From positions 1-26,469 of the forward strand of contig LNKV01000106.1 in assembly GCA_001465935.1 (NCBI GenBank): DNA of 26,469 nucleotides, in the 5' to 3' direction. Below the pieces are notes generated by a model. That model saw nothing but the letters and a program-made list of their open reading frames with translations, was not told the origin of the DNA and ran no database searches. Positions 1 to 9,450 of the stretch are shown in pieces (position 1 is the first letter of the stretch; each line of letters begins with the position of its first letter). Made by a program: the position numbers and the translations under genes. The DNA comes from Clarireedia homoeocarpa. Lineage: Eukaryota; Ascomycota; Leotiomycetes; Helotiales; Rutstroemiaceae.

Positions 1-69
1 AATTAACTAGTGTAGCTCCTCATAGAATTATCTGATAGGCGTAAGAATTAAATAATTAGATAAATAATA
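1..69 (+). mobile_element. 3' end of a LINE (cut by window edge)
   Basis: The first 51 bases match, base for base, the reverse complement of the LINE 3' end near 12183-12235. They are also close to the LINE ends at 16800-16850 (same strand) and 23668-23720 (opposite strand). The end passes into a short TAAA-like tail and then directly into a transposase gene on the other strand. The LINE body lies outside the window to the left. This is a nested insertion: the LINE landed in, or was joined to, the transposase. Confidence 0.8.
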
Positions 70-700
70 CATTTTCAGACCTATGGGAGATGTAGGCGGA
101 TGGGAGGTTCCAGATCGCAGTCACAGTGGTACGCTTGACTCGCGCGCCTCTATAATCTCGCATGTCGTGTTTACTTACGAGGACTTTAACAGAGCCTGGC
201 ATGGATAGCATCACTCCAGTCTCGTCCATGTTATATACATTTTCGGCTAGGATAGCCGGATCTTGTAATACATCTTTTATCACCTCAAACCAGTGTATGA
301 TCTTCCCATAAGTGTTTTTCTCGTGACGGTTGACTCTTCGTACTATGAGCTCTGTATGGCGTTTCTCTAGAGCCTTTGCCCAATTCCGACCGGGAGGCTT
401 GAGAGGTCTATCGGTGGTAGGGCGATGGCGGGTGACTCTAGAGGCTATAAAAGGGATAAACTTCATTCGTATTGGTTGTCCAAGGTCGGACATTTGTAGT
501 AAACACTTAACGACAACGTCTTCCTCATATGGTTTGAGATACTGTTGGCCTCGCGCCTTCTCTTCCATCGAGGGCCTTCCGCGAGCACGATGATGGAGTA
601 TAGAATGAGGGACATAGCCATAATCTGCAAGAGCATGATATGATCTACGCACGCCAGGAAGTACGCCTCGTGCTAGGACTTGACGACTGGCTCTGTCCAT
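56..700 (-). pseudogene. Pogo/Fot-type transposase with CENP-B-like N-terminus, truncated
   Basis: This is the N-terminal part of a Tc1/mariner-superfamily transposase of the pogo/Fot (DDE_1) group, which cuts and pastes the element in the nucleus. The first ATG of a sensible protein is at 700 (MDRASRQVLARG); the frame is open upstream to 820 but without an ATG. Helix-rich DNA-binding sequence comes first, including YLKPYEEDVVVKCLLQMSDL and an RPLKPPGRNWAKALEKRH stretch. The first catalytic aspartate follows in NVYNMDETGVML, near residue 160. The remaining DDE domain with the second and third acidic residues is missing. The frame ends at 56-58 inside the LINE tail. The last 15 or so codons (after TVTAIWNLP) do not look native and share an 18-bp string with 24104-24121. 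The copy cannot be active. Confidence 0.75.
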
Positions 701-820
701 ATTATCCTGCCGTTGCGATGGTGATTTAGAAGGAGACGAGAGATGGCGCTGCAACGTCCAGGCACCAGTGTTCTGCTGCCTGCCGATAAAATGTTCTAGA
801 AACCTGCACTTACGCCACAC

Positions 821-1391
821 ACGTGACTATTATACTCTACACACGTGCCAAGACCTCAGAATTGTGGCCAAGTAAAATATAACGAGACCGGTAGTGAACT
901 TAGTAAATTATAACTCGGCCAATGTACATTACTAAGGAACAAAACATGAGGCTGTCTCCTCACATTGGAGTAACTTCCGGACTGCATTATTTTCCTCTTT
1001 AAGTATTTTCAAATTTGTAGCTATATTCTCTGGATATAGAACCTTTCCCTAAGCGCTCTGATTTTTAAAGAGACTCTAATAGTCACAACTAAGTAGGGGG
1101 GGAACAGCTGAAGCGGCGATCGGTAGCGTCATTAAAACGATCGATAGTATAATCAACCACAGTCTGTTTCTTATTGCTAAGTGGTTTTCTTAGGGACAAA
1201 TAGCTATAGAAAGTGTTATATTACTAACGACTTCGTAGACTTACTAAGAAAAGATTTATGATTCCAACTATAGATTCGTCTCGTGACAGGGTGCATCTCG
1301 CTACACAGGGACAGACGACAGGGACAGACGTTATCATTTTACTTTTTGGATAATATAAAAATGAAGTCCTCTAGTTATATTCAAACCCTAA
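821..1391. other. Gap between transposase and RING gene
   Basis: No gene is recognised. It should hold the 5' end of the pogo-type element, but I could not find a convincing terminal inverted repeat. There is a short tandem repeat near 1308-1332 (GGGACAGACGACAGGGACAGA) and a G run at 1096-1102. Confidence 0.4.
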
Positions 1392-2236
1392 TTATGAAGA
1401 CATGACACGATTGTACATACCCGAACGCAAACTACTCTCCTGTGAAAATTTCTTACAAGTAAGAATCGGTTTCCGTACACCTGTCGAATATATAGGATTT
1501 CTGCAAGACGGGCAACGGCTTTTGTTCCACTCTATGATACAGTGTTCACAGAAGACATGACCTATATATACCTATTAGTTGAAATCCATACTGATATCTT
1601 ATATCGCTTACCGCATCCCGTAAGCCATCGATGCTGGGACTTGTAGCATATTGCACAATCAAGATTGTACATCTTGTATCCTAGCTCTGAGAAAGGAGGA
1701 CATGTTTTACAAGTAACCTGGAAGTACAGAGTAAGTCGTGGTTGATCCAGAAAATAGTGTATAACTTACAAATCCACCCTCGTGGGCTGCATAAATTGGA
1801 GATTGATCTTCTAGTGATTTCCCACAGAGAATACAATACTCTGCTACACCATTCTCTTTCTTCGGCGACTTAGTGTTACCCGATCCCTCATCTTTCGCCA
1901 GATCGATTATAGAATTGAAAATCTGTTGTTCCTTCTCTTGCGGAGGATCAGAAGTCTCTAGTCCCTCCAGCAGTTGGTTGGCTGCATCTTGTTCCTCTAG
2001 GCGAGCTACTGTGGTGATAATGTCCAAAGCGGAAGAAGATGATGACAGTGCAAATGAAGCCGAATCGATGTCAGAGCTTATATGAAAGCCATCATTATCG
2101 CGAATATTCGAGACTCTGCGATGAAGGTAGTCTGTTATAGGTTAGCTATGAAACGCGTTGAATAGCTATCAACATTACATGGAGAATTTTGAAATTTTGT
2201 TGCTTGTAGTGAGTTGTGCTCCCGTGTAGTTCTCAT
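1392..2236 (-). CDS. RING-finger (C3HC4) protein, probable E3 ubiquitin ligase, multi-exon
   Basis: The gene is assembled by splicing and is not visible as one frame. Likely exons are 2236-2179, 2113-1770, 1717-1612 and 1561-1392, giving 225 aa. Introns 1769-1718 (GTAAGT...CCAG, 52 bp) and 1611-1562 (GTAAGC...ACTAAT...TAG, 50 bp) are convincing because both keep phase and together complete a RING. The cysteines and histidine are C155/C158, C169, H171, C174/C177 and C186/C189 (CAIC...GCGHVFCEHC...CPSC). A second CxxC pair set (C113/C116 and C137/C140) lies just before and may bind another zinc. The N-terminal 110 residues are Ser/Glu-rich and probably disordered. RING domains recruit ubiquitin-charged E2 enzymes; the substrate is unknown. 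The first exon (ATG at 2236) and its 65-bp intron, which ends at an unusual GAG acceptor with a CTAAC branch site, are uncertain. The frame upstream of 2113 has no ATG before a stop at 2144, so an upstream exon is needed. Confidence 0.72.
1562..1611 (-). other. Intron of the RING gene (phase 1)
   Basis: The donor is GTAAGC, the branch-site-like sequence is ACTAAT, and the acceptor is TATATAG; the length is 50 bp. It splits the Gly codon of the RING core Cys-Gly-His. Reading through it gives a stop and destroys the RING. Confidence 0.78.
1718..1769 (-). other. Intron of the RING gene (phase 0)
   Basis: On the minus strand the donor is GTAAGT, directly after the Phe codon at 1772-1770. The acceptor is TTCCAG, ending at 1718. 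The length is 52 bp. Splicing joins a CxxC half-site to its partner CxxC. Confidence 0.75.
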
Positions 2237-4408
2237 ATTGCTGTCAATTGAAGACAAGACAAAACAAAATAGTAAGAGGTCTAAGAAACTTAAGTTCTGG
2301 CTCAAGCTGTAAGGCAAAGATTCTCTGCGTTGTCACTTAGCAGACCACTCTAGTATAAGATCTTCCTTATACGAGATGCAATTTAATTAGAGGTTAGGCG
2401 ACAACGTTTTAATAACTACCAAGCGTAAGGGAATGTACTTGCAAGGATAAGCGCTAGATCATTCAGCGAGTACCATATCCTTGCACATCGACGATCAGTT
2501 TGAATATTTCCCTGTCGCTTTTAGAGCCCTCCTACACAGAGATACGATTAGGCACAGATCACCCAGCCGCTCAATGACAAGCTGAAATCCTTGCGAAATG
2601 TGGCGCGCAAGTAATGGAAACACAACAAAAAAAAAAAGAAGGAACGTATACTGTCAAAAAAAAAACATGGCAGTGACTAGTCTCTTGATTCGCTCAACAT
2701 TGTCTGCTTCAAGCTAGCTCGTTTCCTTTGATGCATAATCCAGTCCGTCATGACGCGTCACACTACGACCAATTACTATCGCAACGGGATTAACTGCTGA
2801 AATGACTCTGTCCGTTCGTCGACTACAGCCTTCTCTTCCTTGTCGGCTTCGTCTTTCACAATCATGGATCCCATGCGACCCTCTACTCCCTCTTTTGCAA
2901 GTAAACATCGTTACGTGAATTACAAATTCCCTTATCTGTACATATATATAGAACTCGTCAATTTATCAAGACGCTCTTGAGATGATGATCCTCACTATCC
3001 TAATGCAGGAAAGTCATCATTTATAAAAATTAGCAGAATAAATTTAGCTCTCGGAACTTAACTACGAAAGCGGAAGTCTACCATCACCAACCCGGAGGAT
3101 AGATAAATGGAATCATCGAAGGAAGATCAAATCAGACGAGGATAAGTTCCTGTTAGAAATTCAAGCAGATACGAGAAGAAAGATAGGTGAGTTAATTTAA
3201 TATTGGCTGAAAACTTTTAGGAGCTCGTTTGTAGGGTGTTCGTGGATTACTTTTTACAGCTTTGCATATGTACTTGCGAGGCACAGGAGTCCAAATTCAA
3301 AGGAAGAGTTAGCCCTTAATTAGCTGCGCCAGTTCAAGAGAAAAGTTAATAGGGAATCAGATCATTTGACAGGGTATTATTTTAGCTGCTCCAGGGTTGA
3401 GATAACACTTTGGGTAGACTGGAATCAGTAGAAATCAGTATTTTTGACTTGATTTGATGAACCCCTTGCTTTGGTCCTTGTCGTTCCAACATGAAGAGCT
3501 CAAGAAGAGTTAGACCATCTTGGCACCCGGTGGTTTGGTACCGAGATATTTGATCGCAAGGATAAATACTTGTACAGGTATTTATCCTTGCGACTAAGTA
3601 CTATTATATAGACCGGATATTCGGCTAAAGCGGCAAAATGAAAATACATCGTATTTGTACTTTCATTTCGCTTGGCAAAAGGGCACAAAACATAAGGTGC
3701 TTAATCCTAGTTACAGGGTTGTCTGGGTTGGGAGTTCCAGCTAGAAACATACACGTTACTTGGCTCTACGTAGGAGAAAAAAATGTCTGACCACTCTAAA
3801 TTGTGTTTGAATTGTGGTCCAGTCGCTAACGAAATCAGCTTCCCCCTCAAACTCACTTTGAAAGTTTCATCCCCGCTCGCTAAATAGGGATACATACTAT
3901 GCGCTTTACCCAAAATAGCCTAGCCTTGCATGATCTTAGTGGCACTTCTAAAATACCCCTTCTTGAGTAACTCTGTACCTTACGCGTCTTCACCTAACAG
4001 TTGATCGTGGTATATAGTCGGCAATGCAGAATTTGTGCGCGTTGCTTATGCTTGCTATCCGGATTAAAAGACTGGCAGTAGCAGAGCTTGATGGAGAGAA
4101 TTGTAATTAACGAAAACGATGTAAGAAATGGTAGACTTGTTTGGTCTACTTATGAAATGCTAAGATGCGTACCTGGAAATATAGCAGCAGGAAACAGATA
4201 AATGAGGATATAATTTCGTAGATGGTGCAGGATCGTTACAGCACCTGGAGACCAAAAGAGCCGTAGCTAGTACATTGTGTATAACGAGGTAAGAAGTTTC
4301 TGGCTAATTTTTTTCAAGAGCAATCTTTTCTTGAATCTTGTTAAGTTGATTCTTATTTATTATTACTTCTTTTCTTCTTTTGAACCAGCTCCTAATTGAG
4401 AATGTTAT
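2237..4408. other. Gene-poor stretch
   Basis: No gene is recognised here. It contains A runs at about 2626-2637 and 2657-2665, and a 10-bp inverted repeat (TGCAAGGATA at 2440-2449, its complement at 2476-2485). A perfect hairpin sits at 3554-3593. Short open frames exist on the minus strand at 3707-3913 and on the plus strand at 4091-4201 (36 aa from an ATG), but neither resembles a family I know. Confidence 0.4.
3554..3600. repeat. Perfect hairpin, relic of MITE family 1
   Basis: The arms TCGCAAGGATAAATAC (3554-3569) and its exact complement (3578-3593) flank an 8-base loop. The right arm runs on to 3600 as TTGCGACTAAGTA. This closely matches the terminal repeat of the MITE at 18175-18337 (TTATTTATCCTTGAGACCAA GTA), so it looks like a copy reduced to its two ends. 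Confidence 0.65.
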
Positions 4409-4420
4409 TTGTATATAAAT

Positions 4421-4597
4421 ATGGCTGGCAAAGTCGAACTCCCACCTGTACGTGGTGCTGGCTACGAACCTACGATTAATATTATCGTAGAGCCAACGGG
4501 AGACAAGCGCATTCGATGGAGCTGTTGTGGTATCGTGAGCGTCGGTGGAGGTTGCCTCCCCCCATCGTACGACGGCGATGTGGCCACATCAGAATAG
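4421..4597 (+). CDS. Unidentified small ORF (58 aa)
   Basis: The ATG at 4421 opens MAGKVELPPVRGAGYEPTIN and the frame ends at 4597. There are no recognised motifs apart from a Pro/Gly-rich start and three cysteines late in the sequence. Base use is less AT-rich than the flanks. It could be the start of a decayed element ORF continuing into the next frame at 4688, since there is only 90 bp between them and stops in all frames. I do not recognise a family. Confidence 0.3.
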   Translation: MAGKVELPPVRGAGYEPTINIIVEPTGDKRIRWSCCGIVSVGGGCLPPSYDGDVATSE

Positions 4598-4687
4598 AGG
4601 ATTACCATCAAAATGAGTATGAAAATCATCCGACATACGATTACCTGACCTAGGGAACGGGCCCTCGATAGATTCGATGTGGAACAG

Positions 4688-5026
4688 ATGCCTAGTCGTA
4701 CGATAGGACGCCTCTGGGGTGGATTGCAGAATTTTCACCGGACGGTATGGAAGGCCGGTACAGGCCGTACGTCACCGAAAGGACCAGTCGAAGCTCCAGT
4801 TAATCGAACGATCCGACGAGCTCTTGCTAAAAGAACGATTTTAGGTCAGGATATTGAGCGGCAGAGAGAAGGAAGAGGAGATGTACAATGGAAATCTAGG
4901 TGGACGATACATGGTCGTATTACTCTTTCTCGAATGGCAGAGTCCCTCACGACATGGTACGAAGGAACCCTACTGCAGCGGCAGACCCGCGTACGACTAC
5001 GATCCTTACAAATGCTGGCGGTCTAG
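4688..5026 (+). CDS. Unidentified basic ORF (112 aa)
   Basis: From the ATG at 4688 the frame runs MPSRTIGRLWGGLQNF to a stop at 5026. It is very rich in Arg, Thr and Gln, with no cysteine knuckles. It lies upstream of the LINE copy in the same direction, so a remnant of a LINE ORF1 (gag-like) is possible, but the expected CCHC zinc knuckles are absent. It may equally be part of another decayed element. No function is assigned. Confidence 0.3.
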   Translation: MPSRTIGRLWGGLQNFHRTVWKAGTGRTSPKGPVEAPVNRTIRRALAKRTILGQDIERQREGRGDVQWKSRWTIHGRITLSRMAESLTTWYEGTLLQRQTRVRLRSLQMLAV

Positions 5027-5559
5027 GCTATAGATATAGGAGTACAGGCTAGCGGGAGAGGTAGAACTAGCTTAGCAGGCAGGGAGAAGGAAGCTACACT
5101 TTGGTTAGTAGAGGGAAACGTCGTACTATGCTGCCTGGCTAGGGGTATAAGTAGGGCAACCTCTGCGAGATACAGTCGGCCTTGTTGTGAGGCGAGACCT
5201 GGCAAGGTAACGCGAAGCAGTTTACAGCTGTGGGGCGTGGTGTATAATGGCAGCGACAGGGACACTGTCTATATAGCCTACTGTCTATATAGCCCGAGAG
5301 GACGGATGCGTGTGTCGGTCTACAGGAGAGTATATAGGGCAGTTGGCGTGGTGTACTGATGTACCCTTAAGGAGCAAACAGGGCAGAGGAAATAGAGCAA
5401 CGCTGTGCTCCGGGCAGACCGCTCGAATCAGGTATAAAATAGTGAGCTTAGGTAAAAGTCTTGAGACCTGAGGGAAAATGTGGTAAGGAGGTCGCTGGCC
5501 TTACTTGTATTATAGTTTGCAAGTAGGTTGTAATATAATTCTGTTCCTGCGAAGTTATG
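5027..5559. other. Gap with short direct repeat
   Basis: No gene is recognised. ACTGTCTATATAGCC occurs twice in tandem (5264-5278 and 5280-5294). A TATAAAA lies at about 5434. The sequence is purine-rich on this strand. It may be a decayed LINE 5' region, but no endonuclease motif is readable before about 5590. Confidence 0.35.
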
Positions 5560-5589
5560 ACGGGGCCGGGGGCAGCTCAGCTAATTACG

Positions 5590-7990
5590 CCCCAGGGACT
5601 GATCACATACGCTACAACATTAGGTGGAACTACGATCGACCTGGCCTTTGCCACTGACGAAATCTCAGAGCGACTCCTCGAATCTGCCAATTAGTATCGC
5701 CTTCCAAGCCCTAGTGCCTATTAGCGAGGCCCGGCCGAGCAGGTGTTGGAAGAAAGCCGATTGGGAGCTCGCTAGTTGCCTGGCCGAGCAGCCGGATACC
5801 ATCTGAGAGATCACATCAATAGCCGAACTCGACAGGTACGCTCGCTGCCTATGAAACACGATCGCAGGGATCCTTGACGAGTCGGTACCCCTACAGAGAG
5901 TCTCCTGCCATGCACAGCCATGGTGGAACCCACAGGTAGCCGAAGCGGTGAGAGAAGCAAAAAGGGCACAGCGAAGATGGCTATAGTCCAAACATCAAGC
6001 AGATCGAGCAGAGGCGGGGAGGCTCAGCGCGGTAAGAGCTGAACTGATCAGGCAATCGAAGTCAGGTAATCGAAGTCAGGCAATCGAAGCAGGCTAGCTT
6101 CCGCCAGTTCATCGACGAGAAGGCATAAGGTGACGGGCTATGGAGGCTAGCGAGGTGGAGTTAAAACGGAAGCAGTACCGCGACCCAGATACCCTCCCTC
6201 CGAACAAGCAGCGGTCTGGCAGAGACATTCGAAGCTTAGACCCACGCCCTGATAGAACAATTCTTTCCAACCTCCGGGGCTGATCTGTTCGACATCCCCA
6301 ACCAGAGTAACCGAGAGGAGATCGCAGTTGAGAATAGTACCACCTTCGAGGAGATCACAAGCATCCTAAGCGGGTGCTCCTCTCAATCGGCGCCAGGAAG
6401 CGATGAGATCCCTTTCCACTTCCTTAAGGCCCTACGGGAGCCGGTCGGCCGAGCCCTGACCTTACTAGCGAACGCGTGCTTACGACTCGAATACCTTCCG
6501 ATGTACATGAAAACAGCGAGGACAGTTATTCTCCACAACCCGGGCAAGAGCACCTACGAAGCCCCAAGCGCCTGGCGGCCGATCGCCCTACTCAAAACCA
6601 TCGGCAAAGTAGTTGAGAGGTTGATCGCCAAGCGAATCAGAGAAGCAGTAGAGGCTCACAACCTATTGCATCCTAGCCAGATGGAGGCTCGAGCAGGACT
6701 AAGTACTGGAACCACCCTCGAGTTGCTAACCAGCATGGTCCGTACAGTACAATCTGGGGAAAGAAGCAAAGACCAGGTAGCTACCTTGTTATCATTGTAT
6801 ATCTCCGAGGCGTTTCCGACAGTCAACCACAAACGCCTAGTGGCAGTAGTCCGGAAGCTCGGCTTCCCTAGATGGATAAAGCAGTGGGTCCAGAGCTTCC
6901 TAACCGAGAGAACAACTACACTGGTAATCAATCAATGGGGTAGAGTCACCAGAGATCCCGATCACGGCAGGACTCCCTCAGGGATCGCCGCTCTCGCTGA
7001 TCATGTTCCTGTTGTATATTGACGAGCTATTCAGAATTGCAGATAAGCCAGGTCAGGGGACCCACACGATCGGCTTCGTAGACGACCTTAACCTACTTGC
7101 CTATAGTAAGAGCACTGAGCAGAACTGCACGGGTGCGAGGAGTGGGCCCGTCGGTATGGTATGCAGTTCGCCCCCCCATAAACACGAGCTGATCCACTTC
7201 ACCACAGCTAGGAAGAGACATAATCTCCAAACCTTGATCCGGATAGGAGGAGCTGAAAAGCCCCCTACATCTGAGGTACAAGTACTAGGAGTATGGCTAG
7301 ATCCTAAGCTTAAGTGGCAAGCATACGCAAAGATCGCGCAACAGAAAGACCAGGCTGCACTAGGTGCCCTACAGCGAGTAGCTGCCTCTACCTGGGGAGC
7401 CTCCTTCACACGAGCAAGGTTCCTCTACTGCTCAACAGTACGACCTGTCATCACATATGATACAGCAGTATGGCTCGATCCGACGAAGCCGAGCGGGGGG
7501 GGGGCAGTTGCCCAAAAGATCAGCAAACTTCAGAGCCAGGGGCTCAGAATCGTAACCGGTGCATACCGAGCTACACCAGTCAGGGAGATGGAGAAGGAGG
7601 CGTTCGTCCTACCAGTGGAGCTCTACTGTAAGGATCTCTAAGCGAAGAATATACGGAGGACCTGTTCCTCGCCGGTAGGACAGATCATCAAGGAGCAGTG
7701 CGGAACGATCGAGCGGCGGATCACTAGAAGACGTAGGTGCGAGGTGGGGGGATCAGAGCAAACATCAATTGTCAATAGGATCAGCTGGGCAAGCAGAAGG
7801 AAGCAGGAACTAGGAGGCCAGAACAAAAGAGCAGTATTGGCAGAATGAAAAGTTCGATGGTTACAGGAACAGGCAGGTACACCAACAAGCTGGCCGGAAA
7901 GCGTCGCAGCACACGGTTGGCCTGAGCCCAAGAACCTTAAGCTATACGATCGGCTAAGGAAGGCAGAAAGCTCACTACGACATTCAGTTC
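5590..7990 (+). pseudogene. LINE ORF2: endonuclease C-terminus plus reverse transcriptase, dead
   Basis: Reading across frames gives the endonuclease C-terminus (GGTTIDLAFAT at 5623-5655), then a linker with WKKADWELASCLAEQ and WWNPQVAEAVREAKRAQRRW (about 5922-5984). The RT fingers follow (PGSDEIPFHFLKAL, WRPIALLKTIGKVVERLIAK at 6573-6632), then motif B (LPQGSPLSLIMFL from about 6973), then FVDD at 7075-7086 (motif C, the usual YxDD), then thumb/connection sequence. Damage includes in-frame stops near 5800, 5850 and 5990 and a frameshift near 6960. In motif A the expected catalytic Asp is Tyr (LYISEAF, codon 6798-6800). A 14-bp unit is repeated three times at 6049-6090 and disturbs the frame. 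No RNase H domain is visible between the RT and the C-terminus. Confidence 0.82.
6049..6090 (+). repeat. 14-bp tandem triplication
   Basis: CAGGCAATCGAAGT-type units occupy 6049-6062, 6063-6076 and 6077-6090, with one C/T and one final T/C difference. It lies inside the LINE ORF2 linker. It adds 28 bases relative to a single unit, which is not a multiple of three, so it breaks the frame. Confidence 0.8.
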
Positions 7991-8014
7991 AAGGTGGTGG
8001 GCACCTGCGCCACC

Positions 8015-8060
8015 TAACCGATATCCCGACTTAAAGCACGCCCCATCATAAAGCACACCC
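8015..8060. repeat. Left terminal inverted repeat of Fot/pogo-like element
   Basis: The sequence starts TAACCGATATCCCGACTTAA, continues AGCACGCCCC, and is the inverted copy of 9451-9496. The only visible differences are in the inner half (CATCATAAAG against CACCATAAAG). Confidence 0.85.
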
Positions 8061-8144
8061 AAAAAAATCACCATTTTTTGGGTAACTACAACCTTCAACT
8101 ATAGATAAATCCGACCACGAAGCTCGTATGAAGGTAGTACTTAC

Positions 8145-8570
8145 TGATTTGGATAAATAAGATATCCCGAATTACAGTAAAGCCGCTAGAGACTATAATC
8201 TATCCTGTTCAGCTATATCCCGCCGATAGAGGGGGTTAACTGCCTCGAGGTAGAAAGCCAGCTCTTTATACCGTCAACGACTTACAGATAAGGAGGAGCA
8301 GTCTTTAATTACTCAAATTAACAAGCTGACAGTCTGTTCTATACCTCCTATGAGCCGTATCATCAGAAACCTCGCAGAAGAGATGATAGGGGGTCCTGTA
8401 GATAAGAACTGGACTGCTCAATTTGTAAAATGTTATAAAGATATACTTCAAAGTCGGTATCTCTATAATGTTGATGATTTAATTATTAAGGCTGAATCTG
8501 TTCGTTATTTTCAATATTTCTATAAACTAGTTTGTCTGATTTTATATGGTTATTGCTTCATATATACTTT
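8145..8570 (+). pseudogene. Fot/pogo transposase N-terminal part (HTH), stops present
   Basis: Reading from about 8145 gives a psq/CENP-B-type DNA-binding region: DIPNYSKAARDYNLSCSAIS, then two in-frame stops, then RLTDKEEQSLITQINKL, IIRNLAEEMIGGPV and KNWTAQFVKCYKDILQSRYL. The piece from the ATG at 8350 is open to 8574 (74 aa). Sequence of the expected order stops after SVRYFQYFYKL, just where the linker to the DDE domain (with a YNMDE-like motif) should follow. Instead unrelated hydrophobic codons run to a stop. The DDE domain has been lost by deletion. In complete members of the group this region binds the terminal repeats. Confidence 0.72.
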
Positions 8571-8574
8571 TTGA

Positions 8575-8763
8575 TGGCTAATTTAACCCTTACTGCAGAC
8601 TACTCAATCGCTGAAGCCCAAGCAAGAGGATTAGAGAAGTTACTAAAGATTGAAAAGAAGAAAAGATTTCGTAGCAAACGGCTTAATCTTGTCGGAGAAG
8701 TAGATAATGGAAAAGGCCAACTTTTTTCTCCTTCTCGAACTATCACTACTGTGACGAATATAT
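8575..8763 (+). pseudogene. Fot/pogo transposase C-terminal part
   Basis: From the ATG at 8574 the frame reads MANLTLTADYSIAEAQARGL, then a basic stretch KIEKKKRFRSKRLNLVGE and GKGQLFSPSR, ending at 8765. This basic sequence followed by FSPSR is the usual tail of Fot-type transposases after the DDE domain. Lysine/glutamate-rich coding remains continue in broken frames to about 9110. Together with the N-terminal piece it shows one transposase whose middle was removed. Confidence 0.6.
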
Positions 8764-9450
8764 GATTTGCACCTACAAGTCAGGCCCGCAAAGCATCCGG
8801 AATACGTCCGTAATCGGCCCTTTGACTTGGCCTATATAAAAAGCCTATCTCTCCCAGCCTGTAGTTAGCTCTTTAGTTGATAATTCTAAGGTCGTTCGAT
8901 TCTCTTCGCAGATATGTCGTTATAACTACTAGGGAGTTTAATCGACAAAAGTAAGCTAAATTTGAGTAGGAAATGCAAGATAAAGCTACTAAGAAGAGTA
9001 GGAAGCAAGAAGAAGCTGATAAAATAAAGTAGAGAACGAAAAGAAGAAGTTAGAAGCAGCTGAGAGGAAAGTACAGAAGGAGGTTAGTCGATATATTGTA
9101 TATAAGGTTAAAACAACTTAAAAGAAGGCTCTTAAAACCCTTAAAACACCTACCAGATTCGTCAAAAAGGTTCTTTCTAGAATTAGAATGCCTAATATAT
9201 AATATAAAGAGGTTTCAGAGCCTCCTAAGGCCTCGAAAGAAGTAATAATGGACTCATCGAAGGAGAGTAGTATAATATTCTCAAGTCGAGGCCGTCGTAT
9301 CATACTTCCATAACGGTTCAAGTAATAGAATTTCTGAGTATAGGATCATCTTAATCTATATTATTTCTACTTAAATCTTTAATTTTATTGTGATATCTCA
9401 AAATTTTGATTTTTAATCGATTCTGAAGCATAATTAAAGAATGATTATTG

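Larger units (their letters stand above)
5560..7992 (+). mobile_element. Tad-like LINE, long degenerate copy (family A)
   Basis: This is a non-LTR retrotransposon carrying endonuclease and reverse transcriptase coding sequence. It is the same family as the fragments at 12.2-13.3, 16.3-16.9 and 23.7-24.1 kb, because its C-terminal part (ALGALQRVAASTWGASFT) is clearly alignable with the protein of the 12-13 kb copy (MIALKKVATSTRGASFT). The left limit is unclear; readable homology starts near 5590. On the right, similarity to the sister copy is lost at about 7990, next to the Fot/pogo element at 8015. The family's 3' UTR and tail are missing here. Confidence 0.8.

Noticed and set aside
330..593. 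Plus-strand ORF of 87 codons
   Set aside because: It is the antisense shadow of the transposase on the minus strand.
2780..2882. Minus-strand 32-codon frame (MGSMIVKDEADKEEK...)
   Set aside because: It reads like a coding start but is very short and has no confident splice partner.
3500..3688. Minus-strand 62-codon ORF
   Set aside because: It spans the hairpin at 3554-3593, so the frame comes from repeat sequence and is unlikely to be a gene.
4421..5026. LINE ORF1 (gag-like)
   Set aside because: No CCHC knuckles or other gag motif. The position upstream of ORF2 alone is not enough, so it was left unidentified.
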